The position numbers and the translations under genes were made by a program. Below are positions 46,914 through 56,131 of a stretch of 64,000 bases of DNA, piece by piece; the stretch's first letter is position 1; each line of letters starts with the position of its first letter. The notes beneath the pieces are model-generated. The model was not told the origin of the DNA and did not search any database. It saw nothing but the letters and a program-made list of their open reading frames with translations. The DNA comes from Deltaproteobacteria bacterium UBA4427 (lineage in GTDB: Bacteria; Myxococcota_A; UBA9160; UBA4427), in the NCBI GenBank assembly GCA_002390675.1, contig DGPZ01000102.1:56356-120355 (forward strand). The letters are read 5' to 3'.

Positions 46914-47555
46914 CTAACGCTCGATCGCCGCGACAATTCGCCCCGCAAGATCCGCGAGCACGGCATCGTGCGCCGCAACCACTGCTTCATTCGAGTCACT
47001 CGCGAGGGCAATCGACTCGTCCATCGCATAGAGCTCCGCGGGAGTATCGCTGCCCATTCGAACGATCGCCCAACGAATCCTGACCCGAAGCGTCTGGCCA
47101 TCTACGACGATCAGATCGTCGACATGAAGCCGCACCTTCACATCAAAGGGGAACGGTGCCTTCGCAGGATAAGTGCTCACGCGAGCCGAGCCCGTCTGTC
47201 GCGCGACTTCGAGTCCGAGTCCGCGCAGGAAATTCTTCTCGAATCCGCCTAGCCACCTCGTGAACTCATCAAGTTCGATCCGGCCACCGGCCCGGAGGCG
47301 CGCATGCTGCGGGCGATCGAGATAGGCGGGAAGCCGTACTGGACCGATCAAAATAGAAACAGCGCTGCCCGAATCGAGAGACGTGTCCGGCACGGCTCCG
47401 GAACCAAGAATAAAATGTTCAACTGTTGGACTTCGGCCGATACATCCGACGGAGGATAAGGCGGTCAGCGCAACAACAAAAACTAACATTAAAGTTCGAA
47501 ATTCGAGACCCAACGAGCCTATGCTTGCAGGACGCGTTTTAAGTTGGCGAATCAT
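46914..47555 (-). CDS. pqiC: PqiC-like outer-membrane lipoprotein (ABC-type transport auxiliary)
   Basis: 213 residues. A signal with a cysteine (ALTALSSVGCIGRSP) suggests a lipoprotein, although the lipobox (SVGC) is weak at -3. The mature part has the PqiC/DUF330 hallmarks: a short PTVEHFILG strand, VSILIGPVRLPAYLDRPQHA and LDEFTRWLGGFEKNFLRGLG. PqiC anchors the PqiB needle at the outer membrane for lipid or stress-related transport between membranes. Its ATG overlaps the pqiB stop (ATGA), so it is coupled. Last of the pqi operon. Confidence 0.88.
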   Translation of the reverse strand: MIRQLKTRPASIGSLGLEFRTLMLVFVVALTALSSVGCIGRSPTVEHFILGSGAVPDTSLDSGSAVSILIGPVRLPAYLDRPQHARLRAGGRIELDEFTRWLGGFEKNFLRGLGLEVARQTGSARVSTYPAKAPFPFDVKVRLHVDDLIVVDGQTLRVRIRWAIVRMGSDTPAELYAMDESIALASDSNEAVVAAHDAVLADLAGRIVAAIER

Positions 47556-49159
47556 TCGGCCTTCCCCCTGAGCAGCTCTTCGGGATATTCTTCGAGCCGC
47601 TCCGCAAGCAACCGCAGAGACTCGGCTGCGCCCGCGAGATCAACGACCAGTGTTTCCAGTTCCTGCGCCATTGCAGAATCCGGTGCGATCAGTGCATCGG
47701 CCGAGGCCAACGTCGACTCGAGCTTCTCAAGGGAAGCCGTCATAGTCGGCAACAGATCCGTATTCGCCGAGGCGGTGAGGGCCTCAACCGAAACCAAGGT
47801 TTCCGCAAGACTCGCGAAGACACGGTCGAGATTCTCTCCGATCGATTCGATCGGAAGTTTATCGATGCGATCAACAATCCCCGTCACGCGCTCCGTGATA
47901 GCATCAAGCCCACCCGAGACCGTCGGCAGCACCGGGTAGCCGCGACCGAATTGAATTTCCGCAGGCTTTGCACCCTCAATGAAGTCGAAAGCGACTGCCT
48001 TCTGACCCGTGATGATGTTATTCGTCGCTAGTTGCGCACGGAAGCCTCGCGCGACCATGCTCTTAAGCACGCTCGCCTGATTGACTTTGATGTCACGGCC
48101 CGCCAGGCCGAGCCGCTCCGGCTCGATTTCAATGACCACCGGAATACGAAACTCATTCGTATCGAGATCGAGTTCGATGTCGACATCCAGGACCTCTCCC
48201 AACTTGATTCCTCGAAACTCGACCGGCGAACCGTGTACCAGGCCAGATACGGAGTCCTCGAAAAAGAGCATATAGCGGGTCTTACGCGAATAACGTGGCC
48301 GCCGCGTGGCCTGCTTGTTCGGATAGAGTTCGAAGACCATGTTCTCAGGAACATCTTGCGCGACAGTGACCGTGGCCGGCGTTTCAAAAGCAATACCGCC
48401 GACCAACATGGACATCAGCGAAGGCGTGTCGACTTGGACACCCTCTGCAGTGACCACGGCATCTAGGCCGGAGGCATTCCAGAAGCGGGTCGTCGAGCGA
48501 ACCCGATCATCATGCGGCGCTTCGACGAAAACCTGGACGTTGACCGATTCTCCCGCTTCGTCGAGTTCGTAACCCGCGATCTGTCCGACATTTAACCATC
48601 GGTAATAGACCGGCGAGCCGACGTCTACGGATCCCAATTCCTGAGCGCGCAGATGAAAAAGCGTGCCGGGTTTGTCCGACCGGACGACCGGCACTTTCTC
48701 AAGCCCTTCGAAAACCCGAGCCCGCTCCCCCTCACTCGAAGGATCGACAGCCAGGTACGCGCCGGAGAGCAGCGTATCGACGCCCGAAATTTCGGCGGCG
48801 GAGACCTCGGCACGAACGACCCAAAAGCGCGTCTTCTCCGTAAGAAAGCCCGAGAGTTCCTTTGCCATGCTCGCTGTGACCTTAACCCGCGAAAGGTCCT
48901 CGTTCAGCTCAACCGTCTCGACGACGCCGACATCAACTTCTTTGTACTTCAGCTTTGTTTGGCCAGCGACGATGCCCTCGGCGCTCTCGAACACGATCGT
49001 AATTTGCGGGCCCTGTTCCGACCAAGCCCAGTAGGCGAGGTAGAGACCGACCAACGCTGCGATCAGCGGAATCAGCCAAACGATTGAAGGGCGTGCTTTC
49101 GCTCGAACAATCGCGCGAGGCGCCGCGCCCCCGTCCTGGCCCACTTCATCATTCGCCAT
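47552..49159 (-). CDS. pqiB: PqiB-like MCE-domain protein
   Basis: 535 residues. One membrane helix (IVWLIPLIAALVGLYLAYWA, about 26-45) is followed by three MCE domains (about 50-145, 165-250, 290-400); the first starts PQITIVFESAEGIVAGQTKL, and the third contains SVSGLVHGSPVEFRGIKLGE. A helical coiled-coil C-terminus (about 420-530) is as in PqiB, which stacks MCE rings into a periplasm-spanning tube for lipid transport. No signal cleavage; anchored in the inner membrane. The gene start overlaps the pqiA2 stop by 11 bases and its end overlaps pqiC, so the operon is tightly coupled. Confidence 0.93.
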   Translation of the reverse strand: MANDEVGQDGGAAPRAIVRAKARPSIVWLIPLIAALVGLYLAYWAWSEQGPQITIVFESAEGIVAGQTKLKYKEVDVGVVETVELNEDLSRVKVTASMAKELSGFLTEKTRFWVVRAEVSAAEISGVDTLLSGAYLAVDPSSEGERARVFEGLEKVPVVRSDKPGTLFHLRAQELGSVDVGSPVYYRWLNVGQIAGYELDEAGESVNVQVFVEAPHDDRVRSTTRFWNASGLDAVVTAEGVQVDTPSLMSMLVGGIAFETPATVTVAQDVPENMVFELYPNKQATRRPRYSRKTRYMLFFEDSVSGLVHGSPVEFRGIKLGEVLDVDIELDLDTNEFRIPVVIEIEPERLGLAGRDIKVNQASVLKSMVARGFRAQLATNNIITGQKAVAFDFIEGAKPAEIQFGRGYPVLPTVSGGLDAITERVTGIVDRIDKLPIESIGENLDRVFASLAETLVSVEALTASANTDLLPTMTASLEKLESTLASADALIAPDSAMAQELETLVVDLAGAAESLRLLAERLEEYPEELLRGKAE

Positions 49160-49808
49160 CTGCGTCTCCTACTCCTTCGTCCGCGTCGGTCATCATCTGA
49201 TCCCAGATCAGACGAGGATCGAAACTCTCTGCAGCGAACATGGTCAATACCACGACCGCACCAAAGAATAAGGCCCCCAGCTTCGCTTCAACCGACGCCA
49301 ACGACCCCAGGTTAACCAGCGCGACCAGGATCGTCACCACATAGACATCGACCATCGACCATCGACCCACCGCTTCAACGACCCGATAGAGTCGCGCACG
49401 ATCATGAGGGCGCCACTGGCTGCCTCGCTGAACCGACAACGCTAAAGACCCGAGGGCTATGATTTTTAGCACCGGCACGATCACGCTGGCTACGAAGACG
49501 ATCAACGAAAGTGGCCACATTCCGTGCGCGAAGAGGTAGACCACGCCTGAAAGGATCGTATCGGCTTGCGGTCGCCCGAGCGTCGTCACTTCCATGACGG
49601 GATAAATATTCGCCGGCACATAACAAATGACCGCAGCGATCAGCAACGACCACGTACGGGCGAGACTATTCGGCTTACGGCGATGAATCGCAGTGCGACA
49701 TCGTGGGCATCCCAGTCCATGAATCGGCCCCAAAGGTACGGAAACAACTAACTCGCAGGTATGACACTGCGCATAGGGGCCTGCAGGGTCTGTCGTTGCA
49801 GCGCTCAT
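49149..49808 (-). CDS. pqiA2: PqiA-like membrane protein, second half
   Basis: 219 residues. An N-terminal zinc-finger-like pair (CHTCELVVSVPLGPIHGLGC with CPRC) precedes four or so hydrophobic helices: LLIAAVICYVPANIYPVMEV, LIVFVASVIVPVLKIIALG and VVTILVALVNLGSLASVEA. This matches one half of E. coli PqiA, which is a single protein of two such repeats. ATG 49808 overlaps the stop of the preceding gene (ATGA), so it is preferred over ATG 49832. Inner membrane; partner of PqiB in intermembrane lipid transport. Confidence 0.88.
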   Translation of the reverse strand: MSAATTDPAGPYAQCHTCELVVSVPLGPIHGLGCPRCRTAIHRRKPNSLARTWSLLIAAVICYVPANIYPVMEVTTLGRPQADTILSGVVYLFAHGMWPLSLIVFVASVIVPVLKIIALGSLALSVQRGSQWRPHDRARLYRVVEAVGRWSMVDVYVVTILVALVNLGSLASVEAKLGALFFGAVVVLTMFAAESFDPRLIWDQMMTDADEGVGDADGE

Positions 49809-50404
49809 TTGAGGTCCCCGATTCTGCGCCAAACGATTTCAGCATCCAAGAACGATGCCGCGCCAGCGAGGGTGGGGATCAAGAGGCCGAACGCCCAAAG
49901 CGCAATTCCCGGGACGATGTCGGCCATGTCAGCCAATTTCACGACCGCAACGAAAATCCCGATCAAGAACACTTCCATCATGCTCCACGGACGGAATCGC
50001 TCGACCTCTCTAAACGCGATAACCGCGCCAGGAAGAGCACGGCCGAAATGCAGCGGCGCAAGCACGTACAAAAGGAGGCCGATCTCAAGCGCCGGGGCGA
50101 CGATCGTCGTCATGAAAACGAGTGCGGCGACCGCGAAACGTCCCTGTTCCCAAAGCGCAACCGAGCCGGAAATGAGCGTCGTCTGGGTGATCTGTCCCTG
50201 CATCTCAAATGAAAGAAAGGGGTAGGCGTTTGCTACAACAAAAAGAATCGCGGCGGCGGTGATGAGCGCGAGAGTGTATTCGACGGTCTGTCGTTGGCGA
50301 CGGAAGATCGTCCCACCACACCGCATACAGATAGCCGCTCCCCCATCCGGGATGTCGGGTTCATCGCAAATCGCATCACAATGGTGGCATCCGATTACCG
50401 ACAC
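49805..50404 (-). CDS. pqiA1: PqiA-like membrane protein, first half
   Basis: 199 residues with the same layout as the next gene: zinc-ribbon-like cysteines (GCHHCDAICD and CMRCGG), then helices YTLALITAAAILFVVANAYP, AALVFMTTIVAPALEIGLLL, and VFLIGIFVAVVKLADMADIV. Each Pqi half has a helix with the VANAYP-type motif. GTG 50404 has AAGGA 7 bases upstream; TTG 50407 is also possible. First gene of the four-gene pqi operon. The split of PqiA into two ORFs is noted under findings. Confidence 0.88.
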   Translation of the reverse strand: MSVIGCHHCDAICDEPDIPDGGAAICMRCGGTIFRRQRQTVEYTLALITAAAILFVVANAYPFLSFEMQGQITQTTLISGSVALWEQGRFAVAALVFMTTIVAPALEIGLLLYVLAPLHFGRALPGAVIAFREVERFRPWSMMEVFLIGIFVAVVKLADMADIVPGIALWAFGLLIPTLAGAASFLDAEIVWRRIGDLK

Positions 50405-50733
50405 CAACGCTTCCTTCTCTTCGTGCTCTTCATAAGCGTGACGGGGCTTCTGTTCGGCTCATAGGTGAGCGCAATCATACTGAACTCAGCTCAAGGCGTA
50501 GGGGCCTGGCGCGACAGAGGGGCTCTAACCTCGATTTAAAGCTGAATTTCCTGCGAGACAAACTCGAAGCCTCTATTTGACATGCGCCGAGCTCGGCACA
50601 ATGGCGGGCGGGACAGGAGATGCTCAAAGCAGCAGATACTTAGCGCGGAGTTTGATTCCACGGTCGCAAGGGATGAGGGCCGGATGGCGGCACTCTATCT
50701 CCTGACATAATCCAATCACGCCCCTCGGGGAAA
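50405..50733. other. Intergenic region upstream of the pqi operon
   Basis: 329 bases between the pqiA1 start and the acyltransferase stop. I see no gene and no clear repeat. The pqi promoter should be in the part nearest 50404. Confidence 0.4.
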
Positions 50734-51585
50734 TTAGCGAGTTACCCCGCGAACCATCTCGATCCGGGCAGCCTTGCGCTGCCACCGATCGCTGAGCCAA
50801 GGAATTAGGCCTTCTCGCGAAGAAGGCACCTTATCAAGAGGGATACGATCAATCACAACGCCGACCGTCTTTAAGCGCCCGGACAGGAACAGCCAAAACG
50901 AAACCTCTTCTGGGTAAGCGAGCGTCACGTCCAACAAAACATCCGCGTCCTCCGCGAGGGCTTCGCGAATCGATGCCAAGCCGCCAACCCGAGGCGGCAG
51001 GAGCGTTCGGTACGGAGACGACATGGACTCACGCTTCTCTTCACTAAAGCGGGTCCCCTCCGCAAAGACCATCATCGCGGCCGGATGTTCTCGCACCGCG
51101 TCGCAGGCAGCATCCAGCGCCTCGGCATCCATGCGCCTTCGAGTCGTTTCATCCACAGCGCCTTTCGCACCTCGCCTAAGGGCCGGGAAGTCGAATGCCC
51201 AAAAGATGACTCCGAAGATCGGGATAAAGACGAGCTCTCGTTTGCTCAGAAACTTAAGCAAGGGCCCATCTAGTGAGATCACGCTCTGCAGAATCAGAAT
51301 GTCGGACCAGGACGCATGGTTCGACAGAACGATGCAAACGTCATCCTTCGCAACGCCTGCCTCCGGACGGTCCCAAGAAATCCCCATCACACCCCGAAGC
51401 CACAGATCATTGATCCTAACCGCCGCGCGATAGACGAGGGCGAGTAACGAATCGATCCCTCCGCGAAACGGCGGCAACAGAAATTTTACCGATCCAAGCA
51501 CAACGAGAAGCAGCACCCAGATCGCAAGATTCAGAGTAATCACGGTGATCGACACCGCGCTTTTGAGGTGATCCAGGGGAGACAT
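50734..51585 (-). CDS. PlsC/LPLAT-family acyltransferase
   Basis: 283 residues. An N-terminal membrane helix (ITVITLNLAIWVLLLVVLG), then the acyltransferase motifs: CIVLSNHASWSDILILQSV (H-x4-D), LKFLSKRELVFIPIFGVIFW, and MMVFAEGTRFSEEKRESM (EGTR). The layout is like YihG and plant-type LPLATs rather than minimal PlsC. Function: transfer of an acyl group to lysophosphatidate or another lysophospholipid at the inner membrane. Divergent from plsB across 171 bases, so the two phospholipid-acylation genes may share control. Confidence 0.9.
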   Translation of the reverse strand: MSPLDHLKSAVSITVITLNLAIWVLLLVVLGSVKFLLPPFRGGIDSLLALVYRAAVRINDLWLRGVMGISWDRPEAGVAKDDVCIVLSNHASWSDILILQSVISLDGPLLKFLSKRELVFIPIFGVIFWAFDFPALRRGAKGAVDETTRRRMDAEALDAACDAVREHPAAMMVFAEGTRFSEEKRESMSSPYRTLLPPRVGGLASIREALAEDADVLLDVTLAYPEEVSFWLFLSGRLKTVGVVIDRIPLDKVPSSREGLIPWLSDRWQRKAARIEMVRGVTR

Positions 51586-51756
51586 ATCCGAGGAGATTCT
51601 AACGGTGTTTTTAGGGTTGCGGCTGTCTTGGCCGAACGCTTTTCCTTCGCTGCGGATTTCTTTGATGCGTTTTTCACCTCGCCTCGCCTCTCCTCGCTTT
51701 CAGAACCTCGTAAATCTCTTCAGCGCGCGACCGCAGATCCCCGGTAGACTGAGGAC

Positions 51757-54189
51757 ATGGCCTTCGATTCCCTCCCCCCGGTTACATCGAGTCCGCCTGA
51801 GACAGGCTGGATTGGAGACGCTCCCGAGTGGCCGGTTATCCCGAATAATGGCCGCGTCGTATTCCTTGCGGAGAGCGCAAGCCGCCTGGAGCGACGGCTC
51901 ATCAAACGGTGGGTTGAAAGCCGGCGACCGGCAGACGTGAGCGCAGACCGTGCTGAGCTTGTCATGCTCCCGCCCTCGCGCAGACGGGGCCGAAGACGGC
52001 TCGGCCCTGAACTTGAAGCGACCCTGGCGGGGGGAGGCGACCCCTTGATGGCTCCGCTGCGAGTCATTTGGCAAGGACCTTTGCATGAGAGCAGACGATC
52101 TTCAAGCGCGCTCAGCCTACTCACGTTAGGCGACCCGCGGGATCCAAATTGGTTGAGGCAAGCCTGGGTACTCAAGCGAGATCCCAACCGGTGTCTGATT
52201 GTGGCCGGCGAGCCCGCAACCGCATCAGATCTTCGCGCGCGATGGACAGAAGCGGCAGGGGCTGAACCGAGTGAGACGTTAGGCTTCGCGGATTTCGTGG
52301 CACAGACGGCCACTCTCGCTCTTGAGCGAGCGGAGCGAAAGATTCGCGGCGCGCGGTACAAAGTTCCCCGGCTGGTCCACGAACAAATTCTTGGGCGCCC
52401 AAGTTTTCGCGGCGGCCTAGCACGCCTTGTCAGTGAGCAGCGCGCCGAAGGCAAGAGCGATGCCTCGATCCAAGCGCTCTCTTCCGAGGCGCTGAGCCAT
52501 CTTAAAGAAATCGCGGCGACGCATAGCCCTCTCGTAATCGATCTCGTAATCGGATTGATCCGGTGGTTTTATACGCGGGGCTATGACGAAGAACTCGTGT
52601 ATAACCCCGAACGTATGAAGGGCATCGCAGCTCTCGAAGAACGACATCCCGTCGTCTTCCTGCCAACCCATAAACACAATCTCGATCATCTCGTGCTGCA
52701 ATACATCCTGCACGAGCGAGGTCTCCCCCCGAATCACACGGCTGGCGGCATCAACATGAACTTCTTCCCGCTCGGGCAACTCGTCCGTCGAGCGGGCGTA
52801 TTCTTTATCCGTCGCACTTTCCGCAATGACCCGGTCTACAAACACGTTCTCGCTCATTACATCGACTACTTGATCGAGAAACGCTTCCCCCTTGAGTGGT
52901 ACATCGAAGGCGGACGATCGCGCTCAGGAAAGCTCCTTCCCCCCCGTTACGGCCTACTCGCCAACGTCGTAGACGCCTATCGCCGCGGCAAGAGTGACGA
53001 CGTCTATCTTGTGCCCGTGTCCATTGCCTACGACCAAATTCAGGGCCTCGGCAGCTACGTAAAAGAGCAGCGTGGCGGCGAAAAGCAGACCGAGAGCTTC
53101 GGCTGGCTAGTCGGCGTGATTCGTCAGATGAAGCGCCGATACGGAAAAATTCACATCGCTTTCGGCGAACCGCTCTCACTTAAGGAACAGCTTGGCGACG
53201 CTGCACGCCAACCCGAGCACGACGCCAGCTTCGATCTCGAGAAGCTCGCCTTCGAAGTCTGTGTACGGATCAATCATGTGACGCCGATTACTCCGATTTC
53301 TCTCGTCACACTTGCACTGCTAGGCACGACGGGCCAGGCACTGACCGTGCTCGAGACTCGAAGGTCGCTCTCTAATTTGCTCGAGAATGTACGCGTGCGA
53401 AATTTGCCAACGACCGCGGACCTCGATCATCTTTCAGGCGACGAGGGCGTGCGGTTCACCCTCGAAGCCCTAGTCGAGAACGATGTCGTCACCCGCTTCG
53501 ACGAAGGGCGAGAGCCCGTTTACGGAATCGCCGACGACCAGCAACTCTCCGCCGCCTACTATCGAAATACGGTCGTGCACTTCTTTGTCACGGGCGCGAT
53601 CGCTGAACTCTCACTGATCCATGCCACGGAAGGCAACAGAAACGAATTCCTTCCGCGCTTCTGGGACGAAGTCATGCGCATGCGTGATCTCTTCAAGTTC
53701 GAATTCTTCTTCCCTGAAAAGGAAGCCTTCCGAGAGGAAGTGCGCGAATCCCTAGATCTGAATCATCGCAATTGGGAACAGCGAATCGAGAATTACGAAC
53801 TCGACCCCGACGAAATGATTCGACGATCGCGCCCCTATCTCTCACATCGTGTCCTACGCCCCTTCCTCGAGAGCTACCGCGTAGTCGCTGATCAGCTCGC
53901 CACCCTGCCGCCTTCCGAGCCCTTCGAGGAAAAGCGCTTCCTCAAAGACTGTCTCGGGCTGGGACGGCAATACGAACTGCAAAAGCGAATTCACGCCTCT
54001 GATTCCGTATCAAAAGCACTTTTTCAAACTGCACTCAAACTCGCAAAGAATCGTGACCTGCTCGGTGAAGGGGACGAATCTCTGGCACAGGCCAGACTCG
54101 CCTTCGCCGACGAGATCGTGGATGCCGTGCGGCGCGCCGATGTCATCGTCGCGCTTGCGGCGGGTCGCCGCGCACGACTGCTCACCTAA
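51757..54189 (+). CDS. plsB: Glycerol-3-phosphate acyltransferase PlsB
   Basis: First acylation of glycerol 3-phosphate in phospholipid synthesis, at the inner membrane. 810 residues, essentially the length of E. coli PlsB (807). The catalytic block contains LPTHKHNLDHLVLQYILHER (H-x4-D), GINMNFFPLGQLVRRAGVFF with IRRTF, WYIEGGRSRSGKLLPPR and VPVSIAYDQI. The N-terminal 200 residues and C-terminal 300 are the usual flanking domains with lower conservation. It runs on the plus strand into a small NTF2-like gene 27 bases downstream. Confidence 0.95.
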   Translation: MAFDSLPPVTSSPPETGWIGDAPEWPVIPNNGRVVFLAESASRLERRLIKRWVESRRPADVSADRAELVMLPPSRRRGRRRLGPELEATLAGGGDPLMAPLRVIWQGPLHESRRSSSALSLLTLGDPRDPNWLRQAWVLKRDPNRCLIVAGEPATASDLRARWTEAAGAEPSETLGFADFVAQTATLALERAERKIRGARYKVPRLVHEQILGRPSFRGGLARLVSEQRAEGKSDASIQALSSEALSHLKEIAATHSPLVIDLVIGLIRWFYTRGYDEELVYNPERMKGIAALEERHPVVFLPTHKHNLDHLVLQYILHERGLPPNHTAGGINMNFFPLGQLVRRAGVFFIRRTFRNDPVYKHVLAHYIDYLIEKRFPLEWYIEGGRSRSGKLLPPRYGLLANVVDAYRRGKSDDVYLVPVSIAYDQIQGLGSYVKEQRGGEKQTESFGWLVGVIRQMKRRYGKIHIAFGEPLSLKEQLGDAARQPEHDASFDLEKLAFEVCVRINHVTPITPISLVTLALLGTTGQALTVLETRRSLSNLLENVRVRNLPTTADLDHLSGDEGVRFTLEALVENDVVTRFDEGREPVYGIADDQQLSAAYYRNTVVHFFVTGAIAELSLIHATEGNRNEFLPRFWDEVMRMRDLFKFEFFFPEKEAFREEVRESLDLNHRNWEQRIENYELDPDEMIRRSRPYLSHRVLRPFLESYRVVADQLATLPPSEPFEEKRFLKDCLGLGRQYELQKRIHASDSVSKALFQTALKLAKNRDLLGEGDESLAQARLAFADEIVDAVRRADVIVALAAGRRARLLT

Positions 54190-54216
54190 CTCCAGCCAAT
54201 TATGTAGGAGAACATC

Positions 54217-54675
54217 ATGTCCGACCAAACCCTTCAGCTCATCCAGGATCGCATCGAGATCGAAGAACTAATGCATCTCTACGCCGAAATGGTCGATCAG
54301 CGCGAGTGGGCGCAAATGGATCGCATCTTCGCCCTCGAAGCAACGATCGACTACGCCTCGACCGGTGGCCAAAGCGGACCCTTCCGTGAAACACTGGCCT
54401 GGCTCGATCGAGCCCTCGAGAGCTGGCCGATCAACCTGCACTTTATCACCAATCTGGTCATTGAGGTCGATGGCGACACCGCTCGATCCAGATGTTATTT
54501 CCATGCGCCTATGGGGCGAAACGCACCGGACGGTGGCCAGTACATCATTACCAACGCGGGTCGCTACCTCGACAAGCTCGTCCGTACAGCGGACGGCTGG
54601 CGAATTGTCGAACGCTTCTGCGACCAAACGATCATGCAGGGCAACTTGCCCGAAGGCTACGAAATCCCCAGTTAG
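54217..54675 (+). CDS. SnoaL-like NTF2-fold protein
   Basis: 152 residues. LIQDRIEIEELMHLYAEMVD and FALEATIDYASTGG, then INLHFITNLVIEVDGDTAR and YLDKLVRTADGWRIVERF, are the SnoaL_4-like pattern of the nuclear transport factor 2 family. GTAGGAG lies about 7 bases before ATG 54217. It follows plsB by 27 bases on the same strand, so it may be cotranscribed, but no link to lipid synthesis is known. Ligand unknown. Confidence 0.85.
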   Translation: MSDQTLQLIQDRIEIEELMHLYAEMVDQREWAQMDRIFALEATIDYASTGGQSGPFRETLAWLDRALESWPINLHFITNLVIEVDGDTARSRCYFHAPMGRNAPDGGQYIITNAGRYLDKLVRTADGWRIVERFCDQTIMQGNLPEGYEIPS

Positions 54676-54717
54676 GACGGGGGGGTAGGCGTAGGTGTAG
54701 GCGCGGACCGAGACGAC

Positions 54718-55899
54718 TTAGTCGATAAAGGCCGCGCGGTACTCTTTGAAAGCCTCTTTGATGCCCTCTTCCGTGAGCCCATACTGCGCGAGCGTATACT
54801 CGTGCGGGGGGCGCTTATCCCGAGGATTATCTGCTCGCCACTGTTCCATACCCGCGCGCGCGGCATCAGACATTTCGATGCCGAAGGTGCTGTAAGCCCG
54901 CTCGAGTTCGGCGATCGGGTCCTTCATGGCATTTCTAAAATCGATGTCCACGAATCGGCCCGCAGCATTGGTCCCACGCGAAGCCATCGCCCGCTTCGTG
55001 CCCCAAGCTAGGCGCTCCTGCCATTGCTGTCCCGCCGCAGTAGCCTCGTCTTCATCACTATAAAGCGACCACATCGCGTTATTCATAGACGCGGCGGACG
55101 GAACGGTATCCACGGGATCGCGATGCGTCTGAATTACGCAGGCGCCGGGGAAGACCTTGAAGACCGTGTCTATATAGCCGAGGTGATTCGGCGTCTTAAG
55201 GACCCACCGTTCGCGCACATTGCCCCGCTGGCGCTTCTGCCACTGCAGCGACTGCAGCAACTTCCGAAGGTATTCATAGGCCGGCGTCCAGTCCTGTTCA
55301 TTCAACCAGCTTCGGTAGCTCGGAATATTTGTGAAGGCCTCGGGCACATGAGACATAAAGGTGTGTTCGAGGAGCATGATCTCTTCGTCAGGGGCCTGGG
55401 CATCCCAAGGATGAATCGAGGCTTGCCTTGGATCGGCTTCGAGGATCGCCGCGACTTCGGCTTCGGCGATCGGGATGCGCGGGTCCGGAACGTTCCAATC
55501 GGTCTTCGAATGGGGCGCGGGGAAACGCGTCTCCCACCACATGCACGCATGGTTGCGTGGATCGCTGGCGATGATCCGCTGCAACATAGTCGTCCCAGTT
55601 CGCATCTGCCCGATCACTACCAGAGGAGCGACGATCTCTTCTTCAAGGATCTCCGGATGACGCGAGATCTCGTCCTGAATCCGCAGTCTCGTCTCGAGAC
55701 TCTCGAGGACTCGGGCGCGCATAATGGTGCGGCCTAGATCGTTTAGCGGCGCTTCTTCGCGGAGGGACGCTAGCAGCGCACCAAGCGCGGGTCGGAATTC
55801 ATCAGGCCCAAAATCTGAGAGCCCCGAGTTCGACTGTGCATCTGCGAGTAACTGAGCCTCTTCAAATGCCGCCTGATTCTCCGCCGAACCTCTACTCAT
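54718..55899 (-). CDS. Sulfotransferase-family protein
   Basis: 393 residues. The phosphosulfate loop is APLVVIGQMRTGTTMLQRII and the 3'-phosphate segment is CVIQTHRDPVDTVPSAASMN, with WVLKTPNHLGYIDTVFKVFP between. Same family as the protein at 38840 but clearly divergent in sequence. ATG 55899 has AGAGGG 5-6 bases upstream; the 86 residues upstream in the same frame are unlike the family. It precedes no other minus-strand gene, and its acceptor is unknown. It faces the APH-like gene divergently across 230 bases. Confidence 0.88.
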   Translation of the reverse strand: MSRGSAENQAAFEEAQLLADAQSNSGLSDFGPDEFRPALGALLASLREEAPLNDLGRTIMRARVLESLETRLRIQDEISRHPEILEEEIVAPLVVIGQMRTGTTMLQRIIASDPRNHACMWWETRFPAPHSKTDWNVPDPRIPIAEAEVAAILEADPRQASIHPWDAQAPDEEIMLLEHTFMSHVPEAFTNIPSYRSWLNEQDWTPAYEYLRKLLQSLQWQKRQRGNVRERWVLKTPNHLGYIDTVFKVFPGACVIQTHRDPVDTVPSAASMNNAMWSLYSDEDEATAAGQQWQERLAWGTKRAMASRGTNAAGRFVDIDFRNAMKDPIAELERAYSTFGIEMSDAARAGMEQWRADNPRDKRPPHEYTLAQYGLTEEGIKEAFKEYRAAFID

Positions 55900-56131
55900 C
55901 ACACCCTCTTTTCGCGCTTGGCCTGTGGAAGACCGACCCGCCAGCGAATGAATCGCCGGCGATCGATCGGGGTCGCGAGCGTAGGCAGTCCCGGCGGCCG
56001 CTTCAATCTTACCCGAAGAAGGATTCCACCCGGTAAAAGCTCGACCGGCATACCCCGCAACCCGGCACCACTTATGCCAGACTAAACATCCGGACCTCGT
56101 CTCCTCGCGCGGCAAGTCCGCAGGAGCACCG

